A stretch of DNA of 45,734 nt from Candidatus Yanofskyibacteriota bacterium (GCA_016185525.1 JACPNK010000001.1:1-45734); one strand, 5' to 3'. Counted from the first letter of the stretch, positions 20,313 through 30,356 are shown. Notes: generated from the sequence alone by a model not told the origin. Translations and numbers: made by a program.

Positions 20313-21884
20313 GCCATTTCTTAGTACAATAGCCGATGCCTGAACCAGCGTCAACCTAAATTTTTCAAGCTCTTTTTCAGCGCCAATCACTTTTTGGGTT
20401 TCGTAAAAACGGTTTATTTTGCCTGCCAAATCCAAAATATAAGCCGTCAAATGGTGAATCTGATAGTTCTCCCCCGTTTCCGCCAAAATTTCCGGAAATT
20501 TTATAAGCTCTTTCACCAGTTCTTCCTCCTCCTCTTTCCAAGGGTAAACCTTGGAAAGTTTTTTTTCTGTCTTTATACCTATTCCTTTGGCTTTTCTCAA
20601 GATACTCTGCATCCTGACAAAAGCATACTGAATGTAATAAACCGGATTTTTGTTTGATTCTTCTTTTGCCAAGTCCAAGTCAAACTCAACATGGCTGTCC
20701 ATTGATTTAGCCAAAAAGAAAAATTTGACCACGTCCGCCGGCACTTCTTTAACAAGTTCGTCCAAAGTAACAAACCGGCCGGCCCTTTTGGACATCCTCA
20801 CTTGTTCCCCTTTTTCAACCAAAGTCACCAGCTGATAGAGCAGGAACCTAAATTTTTCTTCGGGCAGTTTCATGGCCCTTAAGCCCGATTTTATCCTTGC
20901 CACATCTGCGTGGTGATCGGCGCCAAGAATATATATCATCTTATCAAAACCTCTTTTTAATTTGTTCTTGGCATAAGCGAAGTCCGACAAAAGATAGGTG
21001 GTAAAGCCGTTTGATTTTTTAATAACCGCATCGCTGTCCAAGCCAAAATCAGAAGATTTAAACCACAGAGCTCCATCTTTCTCATAAGAAAGATTATTAA
21101 TATTGAAATCGTGCAAAATCTTATCTATCTCGCCATGGTTTTCCAGCTCGCTCTCCGGAAACCAAACATCGTGCTTAACTCCGAAGCGCGCGAGAGAGTC
21201 TTTCAAAGAAGCGGTAATTTTTTCAACGGCATATTTTTGGGCCGACTTAATCAAACTCTCAAAGTCATCCAAAGAACCATGATAAGCGCCGTCTTCTTTA
21301 AATTTTTTGGCAATATCTAAAATATATTCTCCCTGATACATTTCTTCGGGATAATCCGTTTGCCGGCCGTTTAGCTCTAAAAATCTCCGAGCAACAGACT
21401 CACCCAGCAGAGCCACTTGTCTGCCAAGGTCGTTTAAAAAATATTCTTTGGTAACTTTGTGGCCAAGGAAGTTAAGCAGTCTTGCCAAACTTTCGCCGTA
21501 AGCCGCCGAACGGCCGTTGCCTAAAGTGAGAGGACCGGTGGGATTGGCTGAAACAAATTCTATGTTAATTTTTCTACCTTTGCCATTTTTCGCCGAACCG
21601 TACTTTTCTCCTTTTTTTAAAACTTCCTGCAGTTCTTCGCGCAAAACTTCGTCAGCCAAATAAAAATTGATAAACCCCGGCTTGGCCAGTTCAATTTTAG
21701 AAAAAAGCTTGCTGAATTTTTTGTCTTTTTTCAAATCCGACAAAATTTCCTCGCCCGCACTCATGGGGCTTGCCTGCTTCTCCCCCGCTAAAACAAGGGG
21801 CAGATTGCTTGAATAATCGCCAAATCCAACCGGCGCAAAAGACACCTCTCCGCCCAATTTCTTTTTTATTTCCAGCTTAACCAT
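20274..21884 (-). CDS. argS: arginyl-tRNA synthetase
   Basis: EFVSANPTGPLTLGNGRSAAYGESLARLL, ILGADHHADVARIKSGLRAM, MSKRAGRFVTLDELV. Confidence 0.95.
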   Translation of the reverse strand: MVKLEIKKKLGGEVSFAPVGFGDYSSNLPLVLAGEKQASPMSAGEEILSDLKKDKKFSKLFSKIELAKPGFINFYLADEVLREELQEVLKKGEKYGSAKNGKGRKINIEFVSANPTGPLTLGNGRSAAYGESLARLLNFLGHKVTKEYFLNDLGRQVALLGESVARRFLELNGRQTDYPEEMYQGEYILDIAKKFKEDGAYHGSLDDFESLIKSAQKYAVEKITASLKDSLARFGVKHDVWFPESELENHGEIDKILHDFNINNLSYEKDGALWFKSSDFGLDSDAVIKKSNGFTTYLLSDFAYAKNKLKRGFDKMIYILGADHHADVARIKSGLRAMKLPEEKFRFLLYQLVTLVEKGEQVRMSKRAGRFVTLDELVKEVPADVVKFFFLAKSMDSHVEFDLDLAKEESNKNPVYYIQYAFVRMQSILRKAKGIGIKTEKKLSKVYPWKEEEEELVKELIKFPEILAETGENYQIHHLTAYILDLAGKINRFYETQKVIGAEKELEKFRLTLVQASAIVLRNGLTLLGISLPEKM

Positions 21885-21955
21885 AACCTCAAAATCATAT
21901 CATTTTGCTTTTAACTTTTAAACTGGTAAAATACTGGATAGTTTGTATTGTTTGA

Positions 21956-22150
21956 CAAATCTTGCTTTTCTCCGAACGCTCGTTTTCCCCAGCGAGGAAA
22001 ACTTCGCTCGTATCAGATTGTGGATTCTGGATAAGAATCCAGACCCCGCTCCTCGCCGCTAGAAACAAAGATGTTACCAAATTATACAAGAACCATCACA
22101 GGAATACCTGTGAGTGGGGGTAAAGATGCGTCTTCAAAAATCAAGATTTG
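21956..22150. repeat. nested-palindrome intergenic element 4
   Basis: Outer CAAATCTTG (21956-21964) / CAAGATTTG (22142-22150) with flanking GTTTG/CAAAC; internal hairpins GTTTTCCCCAGCGAGGAAAAC, GGATTCTGGATAAGAATCC, CACAGGAATACCTGTG. Confidence 0.65.
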
Positions 22151-23239
22151 CCAAACCATCACACAAATATGCAATCTGAAGAAAAACAAACAATTGAAAT
22201 TGTAAAGAAGGTTACGCCGGCTGTGGTCAGCATTGGCGTCAGTAAAAGCTTGGCTCAAGTCAAAGAAATGGCGCTTGGCCCTTTTGGGCCCGGCTTAAGC
22301 CCTTTTTTGTTCGGCGGCCGCAATCCTGAAATTAAAAGCGACGAGGAAGAAAGCCAAAAAATAAAAATCGGCGGCGGTTCCGGATTTATAGTAGATTCTG
22401 ACGGAATCATTTTAACAAACAAACATGTTGTGATTGATACGGAAGCTGAATATACAGTCGTCACAAACGACGAAAAGGAATACCCCGCTAAAATCTTGAG
22501 CCGGGACCCGGTCAACGACATAGCCATATTAAAAATAGACGCCAAAGAACTACCGACGGTAAAACTCTCAAACGCTAAGATTGAACCCGGTCAGACAGTA
22601 TTGGCCATTGGCAACGCCTTGGGTCTTTTCTCTAACACGGTTTCCAAAGGAATAGTTTCCGGATTAGCCAGAAAAATTTCTGCCGCTATGGGCGGAGCTG
22701 AAAACGAAGGCCAGCCTCAAGTGGAAGAACTGCGCGGAGTGATCCAAACCGACGTTGCCATCAACCAAGGCAACTCCGGCGGACCGTTGATAAATACAGA
22801 GGGCGAGGTGGTGGGAATTAATACCGCCGTAATTTTCGGCGCCCAAAATATCGGCTTTTCCATCCCCGTAGAGTGGGCTAAAAGAGACTTAGACGACCTG
22901 CGTAAATTTGGCAGAATTATCCGGCCATATATCGGTCTCCGCTACATCATGCTTAACAAAGATATTCAAAGAAGATACAAGTTGCCGGTTGATTGCGGAG
23001 CTCTTATTGCCCAAGACCACATCCCCGGCAGCCACGCCATAGTCAAAAACTCTCCAGCCGACAAAGCCGGCCTGAAAGAAAACGATGTGATTTTAGAAAT
23101 AAACGGCAAAAAACTGGATGAAAAAAATGACCTCGGCGACATGATACAGCTTTTGAAAGCCGGTGATGAAGTTAACCTTGCCTATTTCCGTAAAGACGAA
23201 ACTCACAAGACAAAATTGACACTGGAGGAGAGAAAATAA
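22148..23239 (+). CDS. HtrA/DegP-like trypsin-fold serine protease with PDZ domain
   Basis: GGGSGFIVDSDGIILTNKHVV, DIAILKID, QTDVAINQGNSGGPLIN, PDZ SPADKAGLKENDVILEINGKKL. Confidence 0.93.
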   Translation: MPNHHTNMQSEEKQTIEIVKKVTPAVVSIGVSKSLAQVKEMALGPFGPGLSPFLFGGRNPEIKSDEEESQKIKIGGGSGFIVDSDGIILTNKHVVIDTEAEYTVVTNDEKEYPAKILSRDPVNDIAILKIDAKELPTVKLSNAKIEPGQTVLAIGNALGLFSNTVSKGIVSGLARKISAAMGGAENEGQPQVEELRGVIQTDVAINQGNSGGPLINTEGEVVGINTAVIFGAQNIGFSIPVEWAKRDLDDLRKFGRIIRPYIGLRYIMLNKDIQRRYKLPVDCGALIAQDHIPGSHAIVKNSPADKAGLKENDVILEINGKKLDEKNDLGDMIQLLKAGDEVNLAYFRKDETHKTKLTLEERK

Positions 23240-23267
23240 AAAATCCCGCCACCAGCGGAATTTAACT

Positions 23268-23732
23268 TTAATCCTTACTCTCACTACGAGGCAAAAAAGA
23301 TTTTAAAAAGTCTTTTTGTTCTTGAGTAAACCTACCGACCAAGATATTTTCGGCTTGCCCGATAAAACGCTCCCATGTTTTCCAAAAAACAACATGGCTC
23401 AACTCGTGAATAAGGGTTTCTGCTTCTTCGTCGCGGCTACAGTGGATGCTCTTAGAAGAATTAATAGTAATCTCTATACCGTGCCCACCCGGTCCAACCT
23501 GGGGTTGCATTAACCCCCGAATAACTCTCCTGTGCGGATTGTCCGGATCTAAAAGCCTCTTTTTTCTTTTAATAGCCAGGGTTTCTCTTCTTAGAAAAAA
23601 AACGAACTGCTTAAAAGTCCAATCAACCCAGTCGTCCCCGCTAAGAGGGACTTCGCGCAAGGAAATCATACGCCCCCCTTGTTTTTGCAAAAGAACTAAA
23701 ACATTTATAATAAAAACAAATGTCTTTTGCAA
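23268..23732 (-). CDS. putative zinc metallopeptidase-like protein
   Basis: HExxH motif: ETLIHELSHVVFWKTWERF. Confidence 0.5.
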   Translation of the reverse strand: MQKTFVFIINVLVLLQKQGGRMISLREVPLSGDDWVDWTFKQFVFFLRRETLAIKRKKRLLDPDNPHRRVIRGLMQPQVGPGGHGIEITINSSKSIHCSRDEEAETLIHELSHVVFWKTWERFIGQAENILVGRFTQEQKDFLKSFLPRSESKD

Positions 23733-24157
23733 CTAACCCCAAAGCATACTTTGACTACAACGTCCTTGAAACTTTTGAGGCCGGCTTAGTTTTGTCCGGA
23801 CAGGAGGTTAAATCAGTCAAAAATGGCAAGGTTTCAATCCGAGGCGCTTTCGTAAAAATTTTAAATGCGGAAGCTTGGCTTATTGGCGCCACAATTTCGC
23901 CATACCAACAAAATAACACTTCTCCCGACTACGACCCTCAAAGAACCAGAAAACTTTTACTAAAGAAAAAAGAGGTAAATTACCTCTTTGAAAAATCACA
24001 GGAAGCGGGACTGTCTATCGTGCCGCTTAAACTTTACGAAAAAAAGAACTTAATTAAACTGGAAATCGGCCTTGCCCGCGGAAAAAAGAAATACGACAAG
24101 CGGGAAAGCATAAAGAAAAAAGAAGAAGAAAGAAAAATAAGACGGGAGTTAAGTTAA
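23720..24157 (+). CDS. smpB: SsrA-binding protein
   Basis: NPKAYFDYNVLETFEAGLVLSGQEVKSVKNGKVSIRGAFVKI...GLARGKKKYDKRESIKKKEEERKIRREL. Confidence 0.95.
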   Translation: MSFATNPKAYFDYNVLETFEAGLVLSGQEVKSVKNGKVSIRGAFVKILNAEAWLIGATISPYQQNNTSPDYDPQRTRKLLLKKKEVNYLFEKSQEAGLSIVPLKLYEKKNLIKLEIGLARGKKKYDKRESIKKKEEERKIRRELS

Positions 24158-25231
24158 AAGTTTGTCTAACTTTTTTATGTTCTCTTCAAAAGGCTTGTTT
24201 TCTACCAAAGTCGGCAATTTTTCCAAAAGATATTTCAAAACCGCAACGAACATCTCTTCAGATTTCCCGGCTTTGACCTCATCTCTCTCATGTCTTGTGC
24301 CAAGCGGACTTCTGCCACGGGGAATATCTACCAGTAAAGCTCCAAAAACTCTCTCAAGCAACAAAACATAGAAAGCTTTGCCAAAGACTTCTCTTGTCTT
24401 TTCGTTGCGGCATTTTTCCATAAAAGCCCGCCGCCAGTGTTCAACGTCAACCAGAATGTCCAGATGCCTCCTGTCATAGCTGTACATTAGGACATTCCAG
24501 ACAAAATATGCGGCTCCGTAAAATTGCGGGAAAAAAGCTATATTAGGAGACGGCATATAAAATTTGTCGTCTTGTAACACAATATCCGTATTGCCGAAGT
24601 TTCTGAAAAAAAGCTCCATTTCCAAATAAGCAATTCTCTTGCCAATATCCGTTTCATAAAAAACAAAACTGAAGACCTCGTCGGCGACATTTCTAAAGAT
24701 TTTTTGCTTTTGTTCATTTTTTCTGCCCCTGGAATCTCTACCTATCTCGATCCACCTGTCTAACCTTTCCCTGATAAAATACTCGAAACCATCGACTGCA
24801 CGTTTTTCGCTTTTCACGTCAGAAAAAATCTTTACCGTGTTCCAGTACAACTCGGCAACTTTACGTTTTTCGGCCCACATAGAATAATCGCAAAAAAATA
24901 ACGGTCTTGAACCCTCAACTCTTTCTCTAGCCACCCAAGACCGGTCACTGTAATTTCCCAGATCCCAGACTTGAGGAAGAGTAATACATGGTTGGGTCTT
25001 TTTTTCCACTAAAGCGTAATCTCCGGCCAACTTTAGAGCTTCCATACCTACCGCCCCTTTTGGCCCGACAGTAAGAGTTACCGGCCCTTTTTTAGTAAAG
25101 CCGTGGACAATTTTGCACCTGTAATCGTTCGGACCAAGTTTTGGCATCCAACCTTCACGGACGGGATCTTTTTTAAAACCAATTTCTTCTGCCACCTTCC
25201 TGTAAATTTTTTCCAGCTCTGATTTTGTCAT
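24149..25231 (-). CDS. hypothetical protein
   Basis: Long ORF, convergent with smpB; no recognised family. Confidence 0.6.
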   Translation of the reverse strand: MTKSELEKIYRKVAEEIGFKKDPVREGWMPKLGPNDYRCKIVHGFTKKGPVTLTVGPKGAVGMEALKLAGDYALVEKKTQPCITLPQVWDLGNYSDRSWVARERVEGSRPLFFCDYSMWAEKRKVAELYWNTVKIFSDVKSEKRAVDGFEYFIRERLDRWIEIGRDSRGRKNEQKQKIFRNVADEVFSFVFYETDIGKRIAYLEMELFFRNFGNTDIVLQDDKFYMPSPNIAFFPQFYGAAYFVWNVLMYSYDRRHLDILVDVEHWRRAFMEKCRNEKTREVFGKAFYVLLLERVFGALLVDIPRGRSPLGTRHERDEVKAGKSEEMFVAVLKYLLEKLPTLVENKPFEENIKKLDKLLT

Positions 25232-25307
25232 ACTTAAATAAGACCTCTTTTATTTTTTAAAAAACATTGACAACAATCTAACATAGAAGTATAATCAGGT
25301 CAATCTC

Positions 25308-25654
25308 GGGGATGTAAGTTTCGATGGAGATAAAGTTCATTTAGAGGCAGGGGAAGGACGATTGTTACCTTCTCAATCACCAATCAAATAAGAAGTGCCA
25401 ATCAAAATTACGCACTCGCTTACGCTTAATATAGCTTGAGCCGTTTTGCCCTCAATTCTCGCTAGAGGGACAAGGCGTCATTAGCGAGATATATTGGCAG
25501 TCCACAGTCTTGAGGGCTGTCAATGAAATTAACCAAGACAATTGTCTGGTTATTTCGTTTGCTTCTACCCGGACAATTAGAAAAGCGAACTAACTCTGTA
25601 GTCTCTGACTGACTTAATTTCTAGACGGGGTTTCAATACCCCCATCTCCACACC
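25308..25654 (+). ncRNA. ssrA: transfer-messenger RNA (tmRNA)
   Basis: 5' GGGGATG pairs with 3' CATCTCC; T-arm GACGGGGTTTCAATACCCC; tag ORF GCC AAT CAA AAT TAC GCA CTC GCT TAC GCT TAA; adjacent to smpB. Confidence 0.92.
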
Positions 25655-25658
25655 ACAA

Positions 25659-25687
25659 AACAAAACCGCCGTTATGGCGGTTTTGTG
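25659..25687. terminator. intrinsic terminator of tmRNA / convergent gene
   Basis: CAAAACCGCC-GTTAT-GGCGGTTTTG. Confidence 0.75.
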
Positions 25688-25715
25688 ATTTAAAGCACTG
25701 TTAAGATGCCGGGAA

Positions 25716-27755
25716 TTATGGCTCTCCGGCAAATCCTTTTTCTAACTGAACTTTTATCCCAAACCGGGACAGGACCCTGTTTAAAATTGATTCTTGAGTT
25801 ACGCGAACCGGCAGAATCTCTATTTTAAAACCTATCGTCCGATTAACGTCCGCTCCGTCCGATAAAACAACGTCATAAAAACCGGGTTCAGTATTTGGAT
25901 CTACATTCAGTTTAAACCGGACCCTGTTTCTCTGTCTGCCTAAATTAGTAACTCTTAAACTATTCTCAACCAAGTTGAGGTCGCCGCTGGAAACATTAAC
26001 TTCTTTAATGGTTGACAAATTTTTACCCGCCACACTCAAACTTGCGACTCTGCCGGCTTTAAAGGAAAAAGGTGAGACAGATTCAATGGTCAAAGGATTT
26101 TCTTCTCCTTCTTGATAAATTGTCAGCCAATTGGAAGCGGGTTTTGATATCACACCGCCGTTGTTCTCAACCCCGACTCTGAACGCAAATGAGTTCTCTG
26201 CGAAAAAAAGATTTGAAAAACTTTCAATGCTAAATTCAATAATACTGCCGTTATCAGACTCCAAAGGGCCGGAATAATTTTCATCTAGCCAAACTTTATT
26301 TTCGTCCAGAGAAAAATTACTGCCCTTCAAAACTATGGTATCGCCAATTTTCCCGGCCAAAGGAGAGAAACTTTTGATCTTGGGCCTTTTGGTTACAATC
26401 GGCGCCTTAATGATAAAACCACCATCACACTCGGCCAGAACATTTTGATTAGAATCCACTATCTCGGTTTTATATGTTCCCACTTTGTACTCGTCCCTTC
26501 TGATTGTGGTCTGGTCATAGACGTCAAAACCGCCTTGAGCATTTACTGTTACCGGCGCTGATCTTGTTTCACTATTGTTAAGATTGGTGTTTTTGATAAC
26601 AACTGTCTGGTTGGGCGAAAAACCTGAAAGCAAAATTCTTACATTGGAATGCTCTCCGATACGGCGGATACCGTCTCCGTCGTCAGTTTTTGGATCATTC
26701 CAGACCAAACCGCAAATTAGATCTTCTGAACCCCCAACCTCGCCACTTACCATTTGAACATAAAAATCCATCAAGCCATTGCTTACTGTAATTTCTTTGG
26801 TTTTAGTAATAAGACCCTCTGGGCCTTGGTATTCGTAACGGGCCGTAAGTCCGCCAGGAATACCCGAAACGTTGCCGAATAAAGTAACAACACGACGGCC
26901 GTTGCTTACCTCAACTTTATCATACCGCCTGACTCCCCCGTTGGCAAAAAACTCATCGTAACTGCCCGGAAAAACGTTTTTCAAAAAATCCACAAATTCT
27001 TGGTCAAAAATAACTTCTCCAGAATTGTTAGTCTCACCGATTTTGAGAGTGCCTTGGCCCTCGTTAATGGTATTGTCTTCGCTAGCGACACCCGCCACCC
27101 GATTGTTGTCAAAAATCTCCACGTTTACCAGCGGTATACCGCTAGAATCAGTTATCTTTCCTGACAAGGTTACTCGTGGAGCACCTGTAAAAACAGTGGT
27201 AGTTGTCTGGTTGGTCTGCTGGCTTCTAGCCAAACACTGAAAGTAAGTACTGCGGGCTGTCTCCCAGCTAACACCCTGGGCATTGGTGCTGGTATTGCGG
27301 ACAGCATTTGGTTCCGGGTCTCCGGCATTAGGAGGACCGGTAAAATCTGCGGCACGCGGAGACACACATCCCCCACCACCGGACGACCTGCCAGCCACAC
27401 ACTGTAAATAGGAATTGCGGGCAGTTTCATACTGTCCTTGCTGGTTTTGGCTAGGAAAATAATTCCGTACAATCTCTTGAGCGGAAGGATCAATTTGACT
27501 ATACGACCTGCCGCCATACATGCGGCGTGCCAGATCATCATAAGAAAGAATGAAGTCCGTTGGCCGCACACTTGTACAACTAGCAGCCGAACCTTTGTTA
27601 AAATCTACTACGCCAAACCACGAAAGAACGCTGTCAAAGATATTAGCCTCGCCATCAACAAAAACTGCCTGACTTGGTTCAAAGTCAGAATTAAAAACAG
27701 CAGTAACGGACAAAGCAACAAACAAAACTAAAACAATATACGGGATGTATTTCAT
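25716..27755 (-). CDS. secreted IPT/TIG and Ig-like domain surface protein
   Basis: Signal-like N-terminus; PKIKSFSPLAGKIGDTIVLKGSNFS and IESVSPFSFKAGRVASLSVAGKNLS (IPT/TIG). Confidence 0.7.
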   Translation of the reverse strand: MKYIPYIVLVLFVALSVTAVFNSDFEPSQAVFVDGEANIFDSVLSWFGVVDFNKGSAASCTSVRPTDFILSYDDLARRMYGGRSYSQIDPSAQEIVRNYFPSQNQQGQYETARNSYLQCVAGRSSGGGGCVSPRAADFTGPPNAGDPEPNAVRNTSTNAQGVSWETARSTYFQCLARSQQTNQTTTTVFTGAPRVTLSGKITDSSGIPLVNVEIFDNNRVAGVASEDNTINEGQGTLKIGETNNSGEVIFDQEFVDFLKNVFPGSYDEFFANGGVRRYDKVEVSNGRRVVTLFGNVSGIPGGLTARYEYQGPEGLITKTKEITVSNGLMDFYVQMVSGEVGGSEDLICGLVWNDPKTDDGDGIRRIGEHSNVRILLSGFSPNQTVVIKNTNLNNSETRSAPVTVNAQGGFDVYDQTTIRRDEYKVGTYKTEIVDSNQNVLAECDGGFIIKAPIVTKRPKIKSFSPLAGKIGDTIVLKGSNFSLDENKVWLDENYSGPLESDNGSIIEFSIESFSNLFFAENSFAFRVGVENNGGVISKPASNWLTIYQEGEENPLTIESVSPFSFKAGRVASLSVAGKNLSTIKEVNVSSGDLNLVENSLRVTNLGRQRNRVRFKLNVDPNTEPGFYDVVLSDGADVNRTIGFKIEILPVRVTQESILNRVLSRFGIKVQLEKGFAGEP

Positions 27756-27849
27756 TATTTTAATTTTAGCTTAGTGAAACCATACCGGCAAACCGAAGTT
27801 ACCAACAGGTTAATTTTTGTGAAAAGACAAAACTGATATAATCAAGTTA

Positions 27850-28674
27850 ATGAAACTAAAAGAACCTTTTTTACAGCTCCCCGCATCTTTTGCGGTTCTT
27901 ACTCTCCCCTGCCAAGACAGCGCCAATTTGGGCGAGTGCGTTTCCGGAATTTATTCCTGGAGTTTAACTGTGGTAGGCATAGTTGCTTTTGTGCAGATAA
28001 TTTACGCCGGCTGGATGTATTTGACTGCGGCCGGCAATACCTCCAAGACTGGTGATGCCATGAAAAAAATATCCAATGCCGTCTTGGGTATTGTCCTGCT
28101 TTTTTCTTCTTATCTAATCCTGAATACTATTAACCCGGACTTGGTAGGAGGAAACCTTGGCTTACCAAACCTAAAAGGAAATGATGTAACCAAGATAGAC
28201 CACAAAGACAACGGCAGTTCTACCACCACTCTGCTCAATGAATCCAGCACAACAACTACGACAACAAAGACCAAAGACCCGAAAATTCCTGATTGGTCCA
28301 GTATTACTCCAAGCACACCATTAGTTGTCAGCTTCCGGGACTATCAACAGGCAGGAGAGATACTGGATCGCATCGGTCCCCAAACTGATGCTGAAATTTG
28401 TTTGGTTGGTTCCGGCTTTGCGCCGCCAAATATGGGAATGTACATAGGCGGACTCGGCACTTTTTCAATCACGCCTCACACCACCACCAAAGCAACACTT
28501 CGTCTTGACCCATCGCACCCCAGATTCTATCCGGCATGGCAAAACATAACACAAAGCGCCGGCGAAGCTGGCTACTTTGGCAGAGGGGAATATACGACCA
28601 ACTTTATCTTTGTTTATCTGGATTTAGAAAATGGCTTAGGCACAGTACGTCCCCAAAGACCCTGCACGGATTGA
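27850..28674 (+). CDS. pilin-like two-TM membrane module with C-terminal extracellular domain
   Basis: GIVAFVQIIYAGWMYLTAAGNTSKTGDAMKKISNAVLGIVLLFSSYLILNTINP, then STTTTTTKTK linker. Confidence 0.6.
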   Translation: MKLKEPFLQLPASFAVLTLPCQDSANLGECVSGIYSWSLTVVGIVAFVQIIYAGWMYLTAAGNTSKTGDAMKKISNAVLGIVLLFSSYLILNTINPDLVGGNLGLPNLKGNDVTKIDHKDNGSSTTTLLNESSTTTTTTKTKDPKIPDWSSITPSTPLVVSFRDYQQAGEILDRIGPQTDAEICLVGSGFAPPNMGMYIGGLGTFSITPHTTTKATLRLDPSHPRFYPAWQNITQSAGEAGYFGRGEYTTNFIFVYLDLENGLGTVRPQRPCTD

Positions 28675-28705
28675 AGTTAAATAAAAAATATGTCAGCATC
28701 TCAAA

Positions 28706-29251
28706 ATGCATAAAGGATTCTGGACTAAAAAACCACAGCAAGAGAAAAAACCAAGAGCCAACCTTCAGATCAAAGCTCCGCAACTGCGGGTTATAGACGA
28801 AAAAGGCGAACAGCTCGGCATTTTAGATACCCCAGCAGCCTTAAAAATAGCTCACGAAAAAGACCTGGACCTGATAGAAATAAACCCGCAAACCAGCCCA
28901 CCTATTGCCAAAATCATGGATTATGGTAAATATATGTATCAAAAAGAAAAAGGTGGTAAAGGTGTTAAAAGCAAGAAAACTGGTTCGCAGGAGACAAAAA
29001 CAGTCAGAATCGGCCTAAAAACTGGAGAACACGATTTGAGGGTTAAATCCAGTCTGGCCGATAAATTTTTAGAAAAAAACAATAAAGTCAGGCTTGAGAT
29101 TTTTCTCCGCGGAAGAGAAAAGGCTTTCCGGAGTATGGCGCGAGAAAAACTAAATTTTTTCCTAAGCTATATCACTCAACCACACATAATGGAAGAAGCT
29201 ATCAAATCAACCCCAACCGGTTTTACCTTAATGATTCGTCCTGAGAAATGA
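28706..29251 (+). CDS. infC: translation initiation factor IF-3
   Basis: APQLRVIDEKGEQLGILDTPAALKIAHEKDLDLIEINPQTSPPIAKIMDYGKYMY. Confidence 0.95.
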   Translation: MHKGFWTKKPQQEKKPRANLQIKAPQLRVIDEKGEQLGILDTPAALKIAHEKDLDLIEINPQTSPPIAKIMDYGKYMYQKEKGGKGVKSKKTGSQETKTVRIGLKTGEHDLRVKSSLADKFLEKNNKVRLEIFLRGREKAFRSMAREKLNFFLSYITQPHIMEEAIKSTPTGFTLMIRPEK

Positions 29252-29259
29252 CAAATTCT

Positions 29260-29451
29260 ATGAAACTAAAAACAAATAAATCAGCCCTGAAGAGATTCAA
29301 AATTGGTAAGAAAAAAATCATGCACAGAACAGTGCACCAAAACCATTTCAACGCCAGAGACACGGGAGAAGAAACTCGAAGCAAAAGGGGCTATAAACAG
29401 TTAACCGCAAATGATGAAAAAGACATAAGAACGATTCTTCCGTATTCTTAA
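29260..29451 (+). CDS. rpmI: ribosomal protein bL35 (ORF opens at 29248)
   Basis: MKLKTNKSALKRFKIGKKKIMHRTVHQNHFNARDTGEETRSKRG; between infC and rplT. Confidence 0.92.
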   Translation: MKLKTNKSALKRFKIGKKKIMHRTVHQNHFNARDTGEETRSKRGYKQLTANDEKDIRTILPYS

Positions 29452-29468
29452 GTCAGTCATTTTATTTT

Positions 29469-29813
29469 ATGCCGCGAGTCAAAAGAGGAACAACCGCAAA
29501 CAAAAGAAGAAAAAATCTGCTGAAACACGCAAAGGGTTTTATGTGGACCAGAAGCACCAAGTATCGCCAAGCCAAAGAAGCTTTGCTTCACGCTTGGTCG
29601 TTTCAGTTTGCCGACCGCAGGAAAAAGAAAAGCAATTTCCGCAGACTCTGGCAAATTAAAATAAACGCCGGAGCCAAAGAAAACGGCATATCATACAGCC
29701 AATTCATAAACCGCCTCACAAAATCCAAAATAGAACTAGACCGCAAAATCCTCGCTGACCTCGCCCAACACGAACCGGAAGTCTTCAAAAAAATAGTCGA
29801 GACCGCAAAATAA
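29469..29813 (+). CDS. rplT: ribosomal protein bL20
   Basis: MPRVKRGTTANKRRKNLLKHAKGFMWTRSTKYRQAKEALLHA. Confidence 0.96.
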   Translation: MPRVKRGTTANKRRKNLLKHAKGFMWTRSTKYRQAKEALLHAWSFQFADRRKKKSNFRRLWQIKINAGAKENGISYSQFINRLTKSKIELDRKILADLAQHEPEVFKKIVETAK

Positions 29814-29840
29814 AATCCGCTGTCAAGCGGATTTTATTTT
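29812..29840 (+). terminator. intrinsic terminator after rplT
   Basis: AAAATCCGCT-GTCA-AGCGGATTTTATTTT. Confidence 0.8.
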
Positions 29841-29883
29841 AGCAGTGCGAATCATGAACACCGCCCGCCTATTGGTCAAAATC

Positions 29884-30264
29884 CTATTGAGACTTCTTTA
29901 GTAAACCGCGAATCTTTTTAATTTCTCGAGCCATATCGTTGCGAAGCTGAACACGAGCTGGATCAACAGGTTCCTTTTCAATATTATCAGCGTCTTGTAT
30001 AAGCCAATCCAGGACATCTCCGAGATAATTAGGGTCATTAAAACCGGCATCAACATAGAGCTTGGTTTTTTCAAAATTAACTCTTTCGTCATCAGAATCT
30101 TCTTGATCCTGCCACTTATAAAACAAGTTGTTTGCTTCAACAACCTCGGGATCATTCAAGTCTAAATCGTCGGGACTGGTAATCCCTCTTTCTACAAACT
30201 TTTTATAGGCATCTAAAACCTGGGCCTTAGATACTCTTTCAAGTGAGGAAATCAATTCTTTCAT
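29884..30264 (-). CDS. hypothetical acidic protein
   Basis: ORF MKELISSLERVSKAQVLDAYKKFVERG...; start of accessory island. Confidence 0.55.
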   Translation of the reverse strand: MKELISSLERVSKAQVLDAYKKFVERGITSPDDLDLNDPEVVEANNLFYKWQDQEDSDDERVNFEKTKLYVDAGFNDPNYLGDVLDWLIQDADNIEKEPVDPARVQLRNDMAREIKKIRGLLKKSQ

Positions 30265-30313
30265 AATTAAAGATTATATAACCACTTATTATAAAACTTT
30301 CCCATTTGCAGGG

Positions 30314-30344
30314 CGAATCCTCTTTCGCTTCGAAGGAGGATTCG
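30314..30344. repeat. 31-bp near-perfect palindrome
   Basis: CGAATCCTCTTTCG-CTT-CGAAGGAGGATTCG (single T/G position). Confidence 0.75.
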
Positions 30345-30356
30345 GACGGACACAGT

